64,000 nt of DNA, taken from the NCBI RefSeq assembly GCF_002251855.1, contig NZ_NOXW01000019.1:248001-312000 (forward strand), in the 5' to 3' direction. Positions within the stretch are counted from its first letter, which is position 1; the number at the start of each line of letters is the position of its first letter. Source of the DNA: Rhodoferax sp. TH121 (GTDB taxonomy: Bacteria; Pseudomonadota; Gammaproteobacteria; Burkholderiales; Burkholderiaceae_C). The notes beneath the pieces are model-generated. The model had not been told where the DNA came from, ran no database searches, and saw only the letters and a list, made by a program, of their open reading frames with translations. Both the position numbers and the translations under genes were made by a program. Shown piece by piece: positions 1-9,799 of the stretch.

Positions 1-577
1 GCACCGCCACCGGGATGCCGCGCAAGCTGGCTGCAGGCTTGGGGGCGTGGTCATGGCCAGCATGGGAGTGCCCGTGCCCATGGTCGTGGTCGTGTCCATG
101 GTGGTGTCCGCCATGGTGGCCACCGGTGGCATAGGCCCCGCTCTCGGGCTCGAAGGCCTCGTCCACGGCGTTCACGATCAGGTGCATGGCGCGTAGCATG
201 TCGGCCAGCACATGGTCGGGCTCGATCTTCAGGTGGTCGGGCTGAAGCTCGATGGGCACATGGCGGTTGCCCAAATGGTAGGCAGCGCGTATCAGGTCGA
301 AGGGCGTGCCGTGGTCGCTGCAGTGCGTAATCTTCAACACCGATTGGGGCGCTGCAATTACCTTGATCAGCGAGCCGTCTTCGGCCACCAGTACATCGCC
401 GCCACGCACTGTGGTGCCGCGGGGCAGAAACACGCCCAGCGTGCGGCCGGCGGAGTCGGTGGCGTCAAAGCGGCTTTTCTGGCGCACATCCCAGTCCAGC
501 TCGACGCTGCTGGCGCGCTTGAGCAGAACCGAAGCCAGACCTTGGCCTTGGGGGATGCATTTGGAGACTTGGAGCAT
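1..577 (-). CDS. ureE: Urease accessory protein UreE (3' end off the window)
   Basis: UreE is the cytosolic nickel metallochaperone that delivers Ni(II) to the UreDFG-apourease complex. Reading leftward from the ATG at 577, the protein opens MLQVSKCIPQGQG and continues through a UreE N-terminal fold and a metal-binding middle domain. It ends in a strongly His-rich tail (alternating HG, HD and HH pairs from about residue 150), as in Klebsiella-type UreE. The last visible residues follow that tail, so only the extreme C-terminus, if anything, is missing. It lies downstream of ureC and the acetyltransferase gene, and ureF and ureG probably follow outside the window. Identification is secure from the fold, the tail and the context. 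Confidence 0.93.
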   Translation of the reverse strand, partial: MLQVSKCIPQGQGLASVLLKRASSVELDWDVRQKSRFDATDSAGRTLGVFLPRGTTVRGGDVLVAEDGSLIKVIAAPQSVLKITHCSDHGTPFDLIRAAYHLGNRHVPIELQPDHLKIEPDHVLADMLRAMHLIVNAVDEAFEPESGAYATGGHHGGHHHGHDHDHGHGHSHAGHDHAPKPAASLRGIPVAV

Positions 578-633
578 AGGTATTCAGATGAACAAAGGAT
601 GCTGGCATTGTGGCCCAGGCGCGCAGGGGCAGG

Positions 634-1092
634 TCACAGCAGATGTTTGGTCATGAAGGTGCTGTAGGGGTCGAGTACATAGCCGGCAAACGGTCCACAC
701 TCCACAAAGCCTGCCCTGGCGTACAACGCGCGCGCTGCCGCAAACGGGGCATGGGAGCCGGTTTCCAGGCTGATCTGCCGCAGACCCAAAGCGCGTGCCT
801 CTGCTTCGATATGGTCCAGCATCTGGCGTGCAACACCTTTGCGCAGATGCGCGTCTGCGGTGCGCATGGACTTGAGCTCCCCATGCGCGGGCGTCAGTGT
901 TTTGAGGGCACCACAGCCCATGAGGTCCTCGCCGTCCCAGGCCGTCCAAAAGCGGATGCTGGGGTGCCGCAAGGCGTCCAGGTTGAGTGCGTGGACGCTA
1001 CCGGGGGGCGAGTGGGACTGGCTGGAGCGCAAGTGCGCTTCCAGCAAGTCTTGCACCCGCGGGTGCTCCAAACCGCCTGCGATGATCCGCAT
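634..1092 (-). CDS. GNAT-family N-acetyltransferase
   Basis: This is a GNAT acetyltransferase of about 152 residues. The acetyl-CoA binding motif A is visible as LRKGVARQML followed by an amphipathic helix, and a C-terminal ALYARAGF segment is typical of small-molecule or peptide acetylases. The substrate cannot be read from sequence. The ATG at 1092 lies 6 bp after the ureC stop; an alternative TTG at 1101 would overlap the ureC stop by 4 bp. Either way it is translationally close to ureC and sits inside the urease operon between ureC and ureE, where it is not a known urease assembly factor. Its role there is unknown. Confidence 0.88.
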   Translation of the reverse strand: MRIIAGGLEHPRVQDLLEAHLRSSQSHSPPGSVHALNLDALRHPSIRFWTAWDGEDLMGCGALKTLTPAHGELKSMRTADAHLRKGVARQMLDHIEAEARALGLRQISLETGSHAPFAAARALYARAGFVECGPFAGYVLDPYSTFMTKHLL

Positions 1093-1097
1093 CGCGC

Positions 1098-2816
1098 TCA
1101 AAACAGGAAGTACCGCTGCGCCAGCGCCAGCTTCACCGCGGGCTCGCAGGTCAGCAGTTGGCCATCGGCGCGCACGGTGTAGGTCTGCGGGTCAATCTCC
1201 ATCACCGGCAGGTAGCTGTTGTGCACCATGTGCTGCTTGCGCACGCCGCGGATGTTCTTCACGGCTGCCACATTCTTGGCCAGGCCAAAGCGCTCTTTCA
1301 CACCCGCGTTGAAACCGGCCTGCGACACAAAGGTGAACGAGCCCTTGTGCAACGCGCCACCGAACGAGCCGAACATGGGGCGGTAGTGCACCGGCTGGGG
1401 CGTGGGGATGGACGCATTCGGGTCGCCCATGGCCGCATGCGCGATGAAGCCGCCCTTCAAGATCAGCGCAGGCTTCACGCCAAAGAAGGCGGGCTTGTAG
1501 ATCACCAAGTCGGCCCACTTGCCCACTTCAATCGATCCCACCTCATGGCTGATGCCATGGGCAATCGCCGGGTTGATGGTGTACTTGGCCACATAACGCT
1601 TGGCGCGGAAGTTGTCGTTGCGCACGCTGTCTTCGGGCAAGCTGCCACGCTGGGCCTTCATCTTGTCGGCGGTTTGCCAGGTGCGGATGATGACTTCGCC
1701 CACGCGGCCCATGGCCTGGCTGTCGCTGCTCATCATGGAGATCGCGCCCATGTCGTGCAGGATGTCCTCAGCTGCAATGGTTTCCTTGCGGATGCGGCTC
1801 TCGGCAAAGGCCAGGTCTTCGGCAATGCCAGCGTCCAGGTGGTGGCACACCATCAGCATGTCCACATGCTCGTCCAGCGTGTTCTGGGTGTAGGGCATGG
1901 TGGGGTTGGTGGAGCTGGGCAAGAAGTTGTCCTGGCCCACCACCCGCAAGATGTCGGGCGCATGGCCGCCGCCCGCACCCTCGGTGTGGAAGGCGCACAG
2001 GCCGCGGCCCTTGGTCGCCGCAATGGTGTCTTCCACAAAGCCCGATTCGTTGAGCGTGTCGGAGTGGATGGCGACCTGCGTGTCGGTCTCGTCGGCCACG
2101 TCCAGGCAGTTGCTGATGGCGCTGGGCGTGGTGCCCCAGTCTTCGTGCAGCTTGAGGCCGATGACACCGGCGTTGATCTGCTCGTGCAGCGCCGCGGGCA
2201 GACTGGCGTTGCCCTTCCCAAGGAAACCGAGGTTCATGGGGAAGGCATCTGCTGCCTGCAGCATGCGCTCGATGTTCCAGGGGCCAGGTGTGCAGGTGGT
2301 GGCAAAGGTGCCGGTGGCCGGGCCGGTGCCGCCACCCAGCATGGTGGTTACGCCGCTGGACAGGGCCTCTTCGATTTGCTGCGGGCAAATGAAGTGAATG
2401 TGGCTGTCGATGCCGCCCGCGGTGACGATGTTGCCCTCGCAGCTGATGATCTCGGTGCCGGGGCCAATGATGATGTCCACACCGGGCTGCGTATCCGGGT
2501 TGCCGGCCTTGCCGATGGCGGCAATGCGGCCGCCTTTCAGGCCAATGTCGGCCTTGACGATGCCCCAGTGGTCCAGGATCAGTGCGTTGGTCAGCACACA
2601 GTCCATGGCGCCTTCGGCCCGCGTTTTCTGCGATTGGGCCATGCCGTCGCGGATGGTTTTGCCACCGCCAAACTTCACCTCTTCACCGTAGGCACCAGCC
2701 GCCAGGGTGTAGTCCTTCTCCACCTCGATGAGCAGGCCGGTGTCGGCCAAGCGCACGCGGTCACCGGTGGTGGGGCCAAAGATTTCCGCGTAGGCGCGGC
2801 GTCCGATAGTAGCCAT
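1098..2816 (-). CDS. ureC: Urease subunit alpha UreC
   Basis: This is the catalytic subunit of cytosolic urease, which hydrolyses urea to ammonia and carbamate. It has 572 residues, close to the family norm of about 570. Nickel ligands His139 and His141 are in [10 protein letters not shown], the lysine to be carbamylated is Lys222 in GLKLHEDWG, the mobile-flap catalytic His325 is in MVCHHLD, and an aspartate ligand lies in SSDSQAMG (about 365). All key residues are intact, so the enzyme should be active. It is separated from ureB by about 130 bp that hold a hairpin-rich dispersed repeat, unusual for normally tight ureBC spacing. Confidence 0.98.
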   Translation of the reverse strand: MATIGRRAYAEIFGPTTGDRVRLADTGLLIEVEKDYTLAAGAYGEEVKFGGGKTIRDGMAQSQKTRAEGAMDCVLTNALILDHWGIVKADIGLKGGRIAAIGKAGNPDTQPGVDIIIGPGTEIISCEGNIVTAGGIDSHIHFICPQQIEEALSSGVTTMLGGGTGPATGTFATTCTPGPWNIERMLQAADAFPMNLGFLGKGNASLPAALHEQINAGVIGLKLHEDWGTTPSAISNCLDVADETDTQVAIHSDTLNESGFVEDTIAATKGRGLCAFHTEGAGGGHAPDILRVVGQDNFLPSSTNPTMPYTQNTLDEHVDMLMVCHHLDAGIAEDLAFAESRIRKETIAAEDILHDMGAISMMSSDSQAMGRVGEVIIRTWQTADKMKAQRGSLPEDSVRNDNFRAKRYVAKYTINPAIAHGISHEVGSIEVGKWADLVIYKPAFFGVKPALILKGGFIAHAAMGDPNASIPTPQPVHYRPMFGSFGGALHKGSFTFVSQAGFNAGVKERFGLAKNVAAVKNIRGVRKQHMVHNSYLPVMEIDPQTYTVRADGQLLTCEPAVKLALAQRYFLF

Positions 2817-2823
2817 ATCAGTT

Positions 2824-2930
2824 CACCCCCAGGCTGCGGTGCTGCGCACTCTCCGCCACCCCCCTTGCCGGGGGCAATGCCAGTGGCCCGGCAAAGCCGG
2901 TTCCACGGCATCCTTGGGTTTGATGGGTTT
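2824..2930 (+). repeat. Dispersed repeat family 2, copy between ureB and ureC
   Basis: CCCCCTTGCCGGGGGCAA followed by GCCCGGCAAAGCCGGTTC forms nested hairpins. It shares about 35 of 45 core positions with the urtB-urtC element. It fills the spacer between two genes whose products are needed in equal amounts. Confidence 0.8.
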
Positions 2931-2949
2931 GCAAATGTGTGTGCATCAT

Positions 2950-3255
2950 TTAAAGATTCCCTTGGGTCAGGCCGCGAAAGCCGTAGACCACGCGGTCGCC
3001 AGCAAAGTCCACCAGCTCCACGGTGCGCTGCTGGCCGGGCTCGAAGCGCACGGCCGAGCCGGAGGCAATGTTCAGGCGCATGCCTTGGGCGGCGGCGCGG
3101 TCAAAGCCCAGCGCGCCGTTGACTTCGGCAAAGTGGTAGTGCGAGCCGACTTGGATGGGGCGGTCTGCAGTGTTTTGCACCACCACGGTCAGTGTGCGGC
3201 GGCCGGTATTGAGGGCGTGGTCGCCCTCGTCGGTGAGGATTTCGCCGGGGGTCAT
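2950..3255 (-). CDS. ureB: Urease subunit beta UreB
   Basis: This is the structural beta subunit of urease (101 residues from the ATG at 3255), assembling with UreA and UreC. It opens [11 protein letters not shown], the usual UreB start, and carries the conserved segments [15 protein letters not shown] and [12 protein letters not shown]. An in-frame upstream start at 3297 would add an unrelated 14-residue leader overlapping hupE/ureJ and is unlikely. Only 10 bp separate it from the upstream hupE/ureJ gene, so the two are cotranscribed. Confidence 0.97.
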   Translation of the reverse strand: MTPGEILTDEGDHALNTGRRTLTVVVQNTADRPIQVGSHYHFAEVNGALGFDRAAAQGMRLNIASGSAVRFEPGQQRTVELVDFAGDRVVYGFRGLTQGNL

Positions 3256-3265
3256 GGGCTGGCCC

Positions 3266-3859
3266 TCAGACTTGGCTGAACAGGTACACGCCGGCAAAGC
3301 CTAGCGCCGTGCCCAGGCCGCCCAGCACCACACCGCTGCGTGCAGCCAGCTTGCGGCGGATGCCCAAGCCCAGGCCCACACCGCCCAAGTGCAGCACCGC
3401 GGTGGTCAGCAGGAAGCCTGCGGCATAGCCCGCAAAGCCGGTTGCGGGTGTTTCAGCGCCGTGGGCCAGGCCGTGCAGCGATGCGGCGGTGGCAATCAGG
3501 CCCAGGCCGAACGCCTTGGGAATGGGTTTGGCGGCGACGATGAGCATGGCGCCGAAGAGCACGACCGACAGGGCGATGGCGTGTTCCAGATAGGGAAGCG
3601 TCACGCCGCTGGCGCCCAGCACGGCGCTCAGGACCAGCGCCAGCAAGAAGGTGGCCGGACCTTGCCAGGCTTTGTGGGCGGGCAGGGCGCTCACAGACCA
3701 GACGCCCACTGCCACCATGGCCAGCAGGTGATCCAATCCGAAGGGGTGAACCAGTCCCTCCATCAGGCTTTCTGTTCCATGGCCAGTATGGGCGCTAGCC
3801 CCCGTAGTTATTGCGCAAGAAGCTATCAAAAGAAGAGCGTTTTTGGTGAAGGTTCGCAT
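3266..3859 (-). CDS. ureJ: HupE/UreJ family membrane protein (nickel-uptake type)
   Basis: HupE/UreJ proteins are small inner-membrane proteins linked to nickel uptake for urease or hydrogenase. This 197-residue copy has a signal peptide, the family signature [12 protein letters not shown] near residue 38, and about six hydrophobic segments. It lies between ureA and ureB, a common place for ureJ in beta-proteobacteria, so nickel supply to urease is the natural inference. Oddly, the coding sequence for its signal peptide (about residues 7-24) coincides with a copy of the dispersed ~60-bp repeat seen elsewhere in this window. Confidence 0.93.
   Translation of the reverse strand: MRTFTKNALLLIASCAITTGASAHTGHGTESLMEGLVHPFGLDHLLAMVAVGVWSVSALPAHKAWQGPATFLLALVLSAVLGASGVTLPYLEHAIALSVVLFGAMLIVAAKPIPKAFGLGLIATAASLHGLAHGAETPATGFAGYAAGFLLTTAVLHLGGVGLGLGIRRKLAARSGVVLGGLGTALGFAGVYLFSQV
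3789..3840 (+). repeat. Dispersed repeat family 1, copy in the ureJ signal peptide
   Basis: The plus strand reads GGCGCTAGCCCCCGTAGTTA, then TTGCGCAAGAAGCTATCAAA and AGAAGAGCG. It aligns with the copies at 11050, 29794, 43890, 49106 and 55317. The shared pattern is CTAG-n-CCCGT-n-TACTGCGC-n-AGCAGCT-n-ATAGC. The copy is contained in the N-terminal codons of ureJ and is read in frame on the opposite strand. Confidence 0.75.
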
Positions 3860-3874
3860 GGGTTCTCCGCGGGC

Positions 3875-4177
<303 letters not shown>

Positions 4178-4209
4178 GGCGTTGTTTGGTATTGGGGATT
4201 CAGCACTGT

Positions 4210-4226
4210 AAGCAATCCCTGTGCCT
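4210..4226 (-). promoter_or_regulatory. Candidate sigma-54 (RpoN) promoter of ureA
   Basis: On the minus strand the sequence is AGGCACAGGGATTGCTT, matching TGGCAC-N5-TTGC with GG and GC exactly ten bases apart. A start about 12 bases past the GC would give a leader of roughly 20-25 nt before ureA. Urease operons are often under nitrogen control, which supports the reading; no transcript data are available. Confidence 0.6.
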
Positions 4227-4255
4227 TCCTCCATACGCCAAACGTCCCAGGCTGG

Positions 4256-4271
4256 TGGCATGAAATCTGCA
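4256..4271 (+). promoter_or_regulatory. Candidate sigma-54 promoter of the transporter-kinase gene
   Basis: The plus strand reads TGGCATGAAATCTGCA, again with GG-N10-GC, differing from TGGCACG-N4-TTGCA at two positions. It diverges from the ureA candidate 30 bp away. Immediately downstream (4267-4290) is a cluster of NtrC-like half-sites (TGCACC, TGGTGC, TGCACCA) with non-canonical spacing. If transcription starts near 4282, the kinase start codon must lie further downstream. Confidence 0.5.
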
Positions 4272-4333
4272 CCCTTGGTGCTGTGCACCACGCTCCCCCC
4301 GCCCCCTCCACCGACGAAGCCCCCGCCCAGCGG

Positions 4334-7300
4334 GTGGTGAAAATCCGCCGTGACTACAACAACTGGGTGGCCAGCGAGACCATGGAAGACTACGCCCTGC
4401 GCTTCACGCCGCAGCGCTTTCGCAAGTGGTCCGAATGGCGCGTGGCCAACACCGCCTTCGGCGCGGCCTCTTTCCTCATTCTGGAGGCCGTGGGCGCCAC
4501 GCTGCTGGTGCAGTACGGTTTTGTCAATGCGCTCTGGGCCATCCTGGCCACGGGCCTGGTCATCTTTCTGGCCGGCCTGCCCATCAGTGTCTACGCCGCC
4601 CGCTATGGGGTGGACATGGATCTGCTGACCCGCGGCGCGGGCTTTGGCTACATCGGCTCCACGCTCACTTCGCTCATCTATGCGTCATTCACCTTCATCT
4701 TTTTTGCGCTGGAGGCTGCCGTCATGGCCTATGCGCTGGAGTTGGCGCTGGACATCCCGCCCACCTGGGGCTATCTGATCTGCGCGCTGGTGGTCATTCC
4801 GCTGGTGACCCACGGTGTCTCCACCATCAGCCGTCTGCAGATCTGGACCCAGCCGCTGTGGCTGGTCATGCTGGTGGTGCCGTTTGGCTTTGTTTTGGTG
4901 CGTGATCCGCAGGCGTTTGCCGGCATTACGCACTATGTTGGTGATCTTGGCGGCGCTGGTGGCTTTAGCTTGCACTTGTTTGGTGCCGCTTTAACGGTGG
5001 GCATTGCGCTGATTACCCAAATGGGGGAGCAGGCCGACTACCTGCGCTTCATGCCGGCCCACACCGCAGCCAACCGCGGCCGCTGGTGGCTGGGGGTGTT
5101 GGTGGGCGGGCCGGGCTGGGTGGTGCTGGGGGTCATCAAGATGCTGGGGGGCGCTTTTCTAGCTTACCTGGCGATTCAGCACAGCGTGCCTACTGACCGC
5201 GCGGTAGATCCCAACCAGATGTACCTGGCAGCCTATGAGTATGTGTTTCCCACGCTGGGCTGGGCCGTGGCGGCCACAGCGGTGTTTGTGGTGGTGTCGC
5301 AGCTCAAGATCAATGTGACCAATGCCTACGCAGGTTCGCTGGCCTGGAGCAATTTTTTCTCGCGCCTCACGCACAGCCACCCGGGACGCGTGGTGTGGGT
5401 GCTGTTCAACAGCGTGATCGCCTTCATGCTGATGGAGATGAATGTGTTCCAGGCGCTGGGCGATGTGCTGGGCCTGTACTCCAACATTGCCATCGCCTGG
5501 ATCATGGCGGTGGTGGCCGATCTGGTCATTAACAAACCGCTGGGCCTGTCGCCCAAGGGTATTGAGTTCAAGCGTGCCCATCTCTACGACATCAACCCCG
5601 TGGGCGTGGGCGCGATGGCGCTGGCGTCCCTGCTGTCCATTTCCGCCTACCTGGGGCTGTTTGGGGAGCTGGCCAAGGCCTTCTCGGCGGTAGTTGCCTT
5701 GGTGACGGCCATGGTGGCTTCACCGCTGATTGCATGGCTGACCAAGGGCAAGTACTACCTAGCCCGGCAGTCTGATGTCAGCGCCGCTTTTGGCAGCTAC
5801 CAGCGCTTGCAGTCCAGGCACTGTGTCATTTGCGAGCGCGAGTACGAGGGCCCGGACATGGCCCATTGCCCGGCTTACCAAGGGCCCATCTGCTCCTTGT
5901 GCTGCACGCTGGATGCGCGCTGTGGCGATATGTGCAAGCCGCACGCGAACCTGTCCACCCAGTGGTCGGCCGCGCTGCGCTGGCTGTTGCCCAAACCGGT
6001 GTGGCCGTATCTGGATACGGGCTTGGGCCATTTCATCCTGCTGATGCTCATCATCGTGCCACTGTTGGCCACGGTGTTTGGCATGTTCTATATGCAGGAG
6101 CTGGGTGCCTTAGCAGCGCTCGGCGACGCGCAGAGCGCCATGCAAGCCTCGCTGCGATCAGGCTTTAGCAAGGCGTTTGCGGCGCTCCTGCTGATGTCGG
6201 GCATCGTGGCCTGGTGGCTGGTGCTCGCGCACAAGAGCCGGCAGGTTGCACAGGAAGAATCGAACCGGCAAACCCATTTGCTGATGCGCGAAATCGAGTC
6301 GCACCGCCAGACCGACGAGGCCCTGCAAGATGCCAAGCTGCTGGCCGAGCGTGCCAAGCAGGCCGCTGAGGCCGCCAACCAGGCCAAGAGCCGCTACATC
6401 AGCGCCATCAGCCACGAGCTGCGCACGCCGCTCAACAGCATCCTGGGCTACGCGCAGCTCATGGGCGAAGACGCCTCCATCCCCGCGCACCGCAAGCAGG
6501 CGGTCAGCGTCATCAAGCGCGGTGGCGAGCATTTGCTCTCACTCATCGAGGGCACACTGGACATGGCGCATATCGAGAGCGGCAAGCTCACACTCAATGT
6601 GAAGCCCATGCAGTTCGCCAGCGGCATGCACGAGATGGCCAGCATGTTCGAGCTGCAGGCGGCGGCCAAGGGACTGCAGTTCCATTTTGAGGTGCAAGGA
6701 GCCATCCCCGAATGGGTGCGTGCGGACGAGAAACGTGTGCGCCAGATCTTCTTCAACCTGTTGGGCAATGCCATCAAGTTCACCCAGCAGGGCAGCGTGA
6801 CGCTGCGCCTGCGCTACGCGCGCGAGATGGCGCAGGTGGAGGTGTGCGACACCGGCCCCGGCATGGCGCAGGAAGACCTGGACCGCATCTTCGAACCCTT
6901 CACTCGCGGTGCCAGTGCTGCCGGGGGCTCGGCTGGCGGAACCACAGGCTCGGGCCTGGGCCTGACCATTGCCAAGATGCTCACCGACTTGATGGGCGGC
7001 GAATTGTCGGCATCGTCAGTGCCCGGGGAGGGCTCGGTCTTTCAGGTGCGCCTCTTCCTGCCAGAACTGCACCTGCCTGCCACTGCGCATGACAAGGTCA
7101 GCCCCGCTGCGGCACGCAAGCCGCGCCTTGGGTATGCGGGCGCGCGTCGCAAGGTGCTGGTGGTGGATAACGAAGAAGCTGACCGGGAACTGCTGGTCAG
7201 CCTGCTGGAACCGCTGGGTTTTGAGGTGCGCACCGCCGCCAGTGGCCATGACTGCCTGGACTTGTTGGCTGCGGGTCTGCAGCCCGACGTGGTCTTGCTG

Positions 7301-7798
7301 GACCTGGCCATGCCCGGCATCGACGGCTGGGAAACGCTGCGCCGTATCCGCGCCAACCCGGCCTTGGGCGGCATGCAGCCACAGGTGGCCATTGTGTCGG
7401 CCAATGCCTTTGACCGGGGGCTGGACAACGGCCTAGGCCTCCCGCCCGAAGATTTCATCGTCAAACCCGTGCGCCACACCGAACTGCTGGACTGGCTGGA
7501 GCGCAAGCTCGCGCTGGAATGGGTTGACACCTTGCGTGCCCCCGAGCCAGCGGCCGTGGCAGTGGTCGCGCCTGTCGAACTGGTGTGGCCCGCCGCGGCC
7601 GATTGCCAAGCCTTACTCGACTTGGTGCGCCTGGGCTTTTACCGCGGCATCGTCAACAAGCTCGACGCCATTGCTGCGGCCCAACCGCAGTGCCAGGCGT
7701 TTACCCAGTTCATGGGCGCGCTGGCGCGCCAGTACCAGTTCGAGGCCATGGCCACCCAATTGCAGAAAGCGCTGGATGCAAGCCCCACTTCTCTCTGA
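4334..7798 (+). CDS. NCS1-type transporter fused to hybrid sensor histidine kinase
   Basis: This is a roughly 1154-residue fusion. Residues about 15-470 are a multi-TM nucleobase:cation symporter-1 (purine/cytosine/allantoin) type transporter. About 494-535 is a Cys-rich segment ([20 protein letters not shown]). Two TM helices follow (about 560-630), then a coiled coil, a HisKA box [15 protein letters not shown], a HATPase ([25 protein letters not shown]), and a receiver with the phospho-acceptor in [13 protein letters not shown]. It probably senses a transported or bound nitrogen compound and signals to the overlapping downstream regulator. The start is uncertain: GTG at 4283 or 4334, or ATG at 4382. 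The conserved RRDYNNWV segment argues against 4382, and the promoter candidate argues against 4283. Confidence 0.85.
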   Translation: MVKIRRDYNNWVASETMEDYALRFTPQRFRKWSEWRVANTAFGAASFLILEAVGATLLVQYGFVNALWAILATGLVIFLAGLPISVYAARYGVDMDLLTRGAGFGYIGSTLTSLIYASFTFIFFALEAAVMAYALELALDIPPTWGYLICALVVIPLVTHGVSTISRLQIWTQPLWLVMLVVPFGFVLVRDPQAFAGITHYVGDLGGAGGFSLHLFGAALTVGIALITQMGEQADYLRFMPAHTAANRGRWWLGVLVGGPGWVVLGVIKMLGGAFLAYLAIQHSVPTDRAVDPNQMYLAAYEYVFPTLGWAVAATAVFVVVSQLKINVTNAYAGSLAWSNFFSRLTHSHPGRVVWVLFNSVIAFMLMEMNVFQALGDVLGLYSNIAIAWIMAVVADLVINKPLGLSPKGIEFKRAHLYDINPVGVGAMALASLLSISAYLGLFGELAKAFSAVVALVTAMVASPLIAWLTKGKYYLARQSDVSAAFGSYQRLQSRHCVICEREYEGPDMAHCPAYQGPICSLCCTLDARCGDMCKPHANLSTQWSAALRWLLPKPVWPYLDTGLGHFILLMLIIVPLLATVFGMFYMQELGALAALGDAQSAMQASLRSGFSKAFAALLLMSGIVAWWLVLAHKSRQVAQEESNRQTHLLMREIESHRQTDEALQDAKLLAERAKQAAEAANQAKSRYISAISHELRTPLNSILGYAQLMGEDASIPAHRKQAVSVIKRGGEHLLSLIEGTLDMAHIESGKLTLNVKPMQFASGMHEMASMFELQAAAKGLQFHFEVQGAIPEWVRADEKRVRQIFFNLLGNAIKFTQQGSVTLRLRYAREMAQVEVCDTGPGMAQEDLDRIFEPFTRGASAAGGSAGGTTGSGLGLTIAKMLTDLMGGELSASSVPGEGSVFQVRLFLPELHLPATAHDKVSPAAARKPRLGYAGARRKVLVVDNEEADRELLVSLLEPLGFEVRTAASGHDCLDLLAAGLQPDVVLLDLAMPGIDGWETLRRIRANPALGGMQPQVAIVSANAFDRGLDNGLGLPPEDFIVKPVRHTELLDWLERKLALEWVDTLRAPEPAAVAVVAPVELVWPAAADCQALLDLVRLGFYRGIVNKLDAIAAAQPQCQAFTQFMGALARQYQFEAMATQLQKALDASPTSL

Positions 7799-8759
7799 CT
7801 CCGATGACACCCTGGACCGCGCCAACAGCGATGTGGTGCTCATCGTCGATGACGTGCCCGACAACCTGTCGGTGCTGCACGATGCACTCGATGAATCGGG
7901 CTACACCGTGCTCATCGCCACCTCGGGCGAGGCCGCGTTGCAGCGCGCCACCCAGGGCCTGCCGGATGTCATCTTGCTCGACGCGATGATGCCCGGCATG
8001 GATGGCTTTGAAGTGGCGCGCCGCCTGAAGGCCGCACCCAGCACCACCCATATTCCCATAATCTTCATGACCGGCCTGACCGAGACCGAGTACCTGGTGG
8101 CGGCCTTGGAGAGTGGTGGCGTGGACTATGTGACCAAGCCCATCAAGCCCAAGGAGGTGCTGGCGCGCATGGGCGTGCACCTGGCCGGCGCGCGCGAGCG
8201 GCGCCAGACGCGCAACGCGCTGGACGCCTTTGGTTACGCCACCATCACCGTGCGCGCGGCAGACGGGTGCCTCATGTGGCAAACCCCGCTGGCCCGCGAG
8301 CTGCTGGAGCGCTACTGCGGGACCCAAGCACCCCAGACCCCGCCCGAGGTGCTAGGCTGGTTGCAGGCCTGCTTGCCGACCGTGGCGCGCGGTGCCGAGC
8401 CCGGCAAGCTGAGCCTGGAGCGCGGCCCCAAGCGTCTGACTTTCCGCCTCCACCAGCAGATTGGCGACAGCGACGCCGGTGGCGACTGGCTCATCGTCAT
8501 GCGCGAGGTATCCGACACCGCCGTCATTGAAGCCATGAGCCTGTCTTTCAAGCTCACCGCCAAGGAGGCTGAGGTGCTGTACTGGGTCGTCAAGGGCAAG
8601 ACCAACAAGGACATCGGCGACATCCTGGGTAGCAGTCCCATGACGGTGAAGAAGCACCTGGAGCGCGTGTTCGTAAAGCTGGGCGTAGAGACGCGCACCG
8701 CTGCGGCTGGCATGGCGATGTCACGCATCCGGCAACTGCACCCGCAATTTGAAGGCTAG
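7776..8759 (+). CDS. LuxR-family response regulator (REC-HTH)
   Basis: This 327-residue regulator starts with ATG at 7776, overlapping the kinase end by 23 bp, so the two are translationally coupled partners. Residues about 15-135 are a receiver with acidic pair DD in LIVDDVP, phospho-acceptor Asp in DVILLDAMMPGMDG, Thr in FMTG and Lys in VTKPIKP, all intact. A middle region of about 110 residues has no family I can name. The C-terminus (about 260-315) is a LuxR helix-turn-helix (LTAKEAEVLYWVVKGKTNK, then MTVKKHLERVFVKLGV). Likely targets are nitrogen genes nearby, such as urease; this is inferred from position only. Confidence 0.92.
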   Translation: MQAPLLSDSDDTLDRANSDVVLIVDDVPDNLSVLHDALDESGYTVLIATSGEAALQRATQGLPDVILLDAMMPGMDGFEVARRLKAAPSTTHIPIIFMTGLTETEYLVAALESGGVDYVTKPIKPKEVLARMGVHLAGARERRQTRNALDAFGYATITVRAADGCLMWQTPLARELLERYCGTQAPQTPPEVLGWLQACLPTVARGAEPGKLSLERGPKRLTFRLHQQIGDSDAGGDWLIVMREVSDTAVIEAMSLSFKLTAKEAEVLYWVVKGKTNKDIGDILGSSPMTVKKHLERVFVKLGVETRTAAAGMAMSRIRQLHPQFEG

Positions 8760-8796
8760 CGCAGACCGCAGTGGCTGACACTGCGACAATGTCCGC

Positions 8797-9060
8797 ATGA
8801 GCACTGACGCCCCCAAGCCCGCACCTGCCAAGCAAGCCAACAACCCCCTGCACGGCAAAACGCTGGAGGCCATCGTGACCGAGTTGGCAGACTTTTACGG
8901 CTGGGAAGAGTTGGGTGAACGTATCCCGATTCGATGCTTCAACCTCGACCCCAGCGTGGCCTCCAGCCTCAAGTTTTTGCGCAAAACGCCCTGGGCGCGC
9001 GAGAAGGTCGAGGGCCTGTACCTGTTCATGTTGCGCGAGCAGCGCCGTTCAGGGCGTTAA
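8797..9060 (+). CDS. VF530 family (DUF2132) small DNA-binding protein
   Basis: This 87-residue protein matches the VF530/DUF2132 family. The conserved portion runs [16 protein letters not shown] through [31 protein letters not shown] and GLYLF. Family members fold as a small helical domain proposed to bind DNA; the physiological role is unknown. It has a Lys/Pro/Ala-rich N-terminal tail. It stands alone between the response regulator and the cytochrome b561 gene. Confidence 0.9.
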   Translation: MSTDAPKPAPAKQANNPLHGKTLEAIVTELADFYGWEELGERIPIRCFNLDPSVASSLKFLRKTPWAREKVEGLYLFMLREQRRSGR

Positions 9061-9189
9061 ATCGCGCCACTCGTCGTGCTATTGGGTTTCTGGTTGGTGA
9101 AATCGGGAACTTGTCCGTTCACAATATTTGAATCGGATCATCAATCCAATTCAAAATAGGGAAACCCGTGGCCCCCTAGACTTGCGGCC

Positions 9190-9768
9190 ATGGTTTCTTC
9201 CTCCACCTCCACATTCAAGGCGCCCGCAACGCGGTACAGCCGCACCGCGATCGTGTTGCACTGGGTGCTGGGCTTGGCCATTCTGGGCCTGTTCGGCGTT
9301 GGCCTGTACATGACCAGCCTGCCTTTCTCGCCAGCCCGTCTCAAGCTCTACAACTGGCACAAGTGGGCGGGTATCACGCTCTTGGCCCTGTCGGTCGTGC
9401 GTCTGCTGTGGCGCGCTACGCACCGTCCACCGGCGCTGCCTGACAGCATTGCCAAGGCCATGCCCGCCTGGCAGCACTGGGCCCACCACGGCACGCATTA
9501 CGCGATGTACGCCTTGTTCTTTCTGGTGCCGCTGATTGGCTGGGCCTACAGCTCGGCGGCAGGTTTCCCCATCGTGGTGTTTGGTGTGCTGCCCCTGCCG
9601 GACTTTGTGCCGGTGGACAAGGCGCTGGCAGAGCTTATCAAGCCCTTCCATGAACTAAGTGCGTTTGCCCTGGTCGGACTGGCGGGCTTGCACATTGCCG
9701 CAGTCCTGAAGCACCAGCTGGTGGACAAGGATGGCCTGATTGGCCGCATGTTGCCAGGTGGCCGCTAA
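9190..9768 (+). CDS. Cytochrome b561 family protein
   Basis: This is a di-heme b-type cytochrome of the bacterial b561 family, 192 residues with four TM helices in the inner membrane. Candidate heme-ligand histidines sit in IVLHWVLG (helix 1), YNWHKWAG (helix 2), HYAMYALFF (helix 3) and GLAGLHIAAVLKH (helix 4). It likely passes electrons between quinone and periplasmic acceptors. It is followed 31 bp later by two YceI genes, a frequent b561-YceI pairing thought to involve isoprenoid or quinone binding by YceI. Confidence 0.93.
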   Translation: MVSSSTSTFKAPATRYSRTAIVLHWVLGLAILGLFGVGLYMTSLPFSPARLKLYNWHKWAGITLLALSVVRLLWRATHRPPALPDSIAKAMPAWQHWAHHGTHYAMYALFFLVPLIGWAYSSAAGFPIVVFGVLPLPDFVPVDKALAELIKPFHELSAFALVGLAGLHIAAVLKHQLVDKDGLIGRMLPGGR

Positions 9769-9799
9769 CGCCTCATCGTATTTTTTTACAGGACTTTCC

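Noticed and set aside
1..120. Tandem repeat or CRISPR-like array at the left edge
   Set aside because: The repetitive sequence is the His-codon-rich tail of UreE.
1158..3122. Long plus-strand open frame opposite ureB/ureC
   Set aside because: It is the antisense shadow of highly conserved urease genes in high-GC DNA; no family signal or ribosome site.
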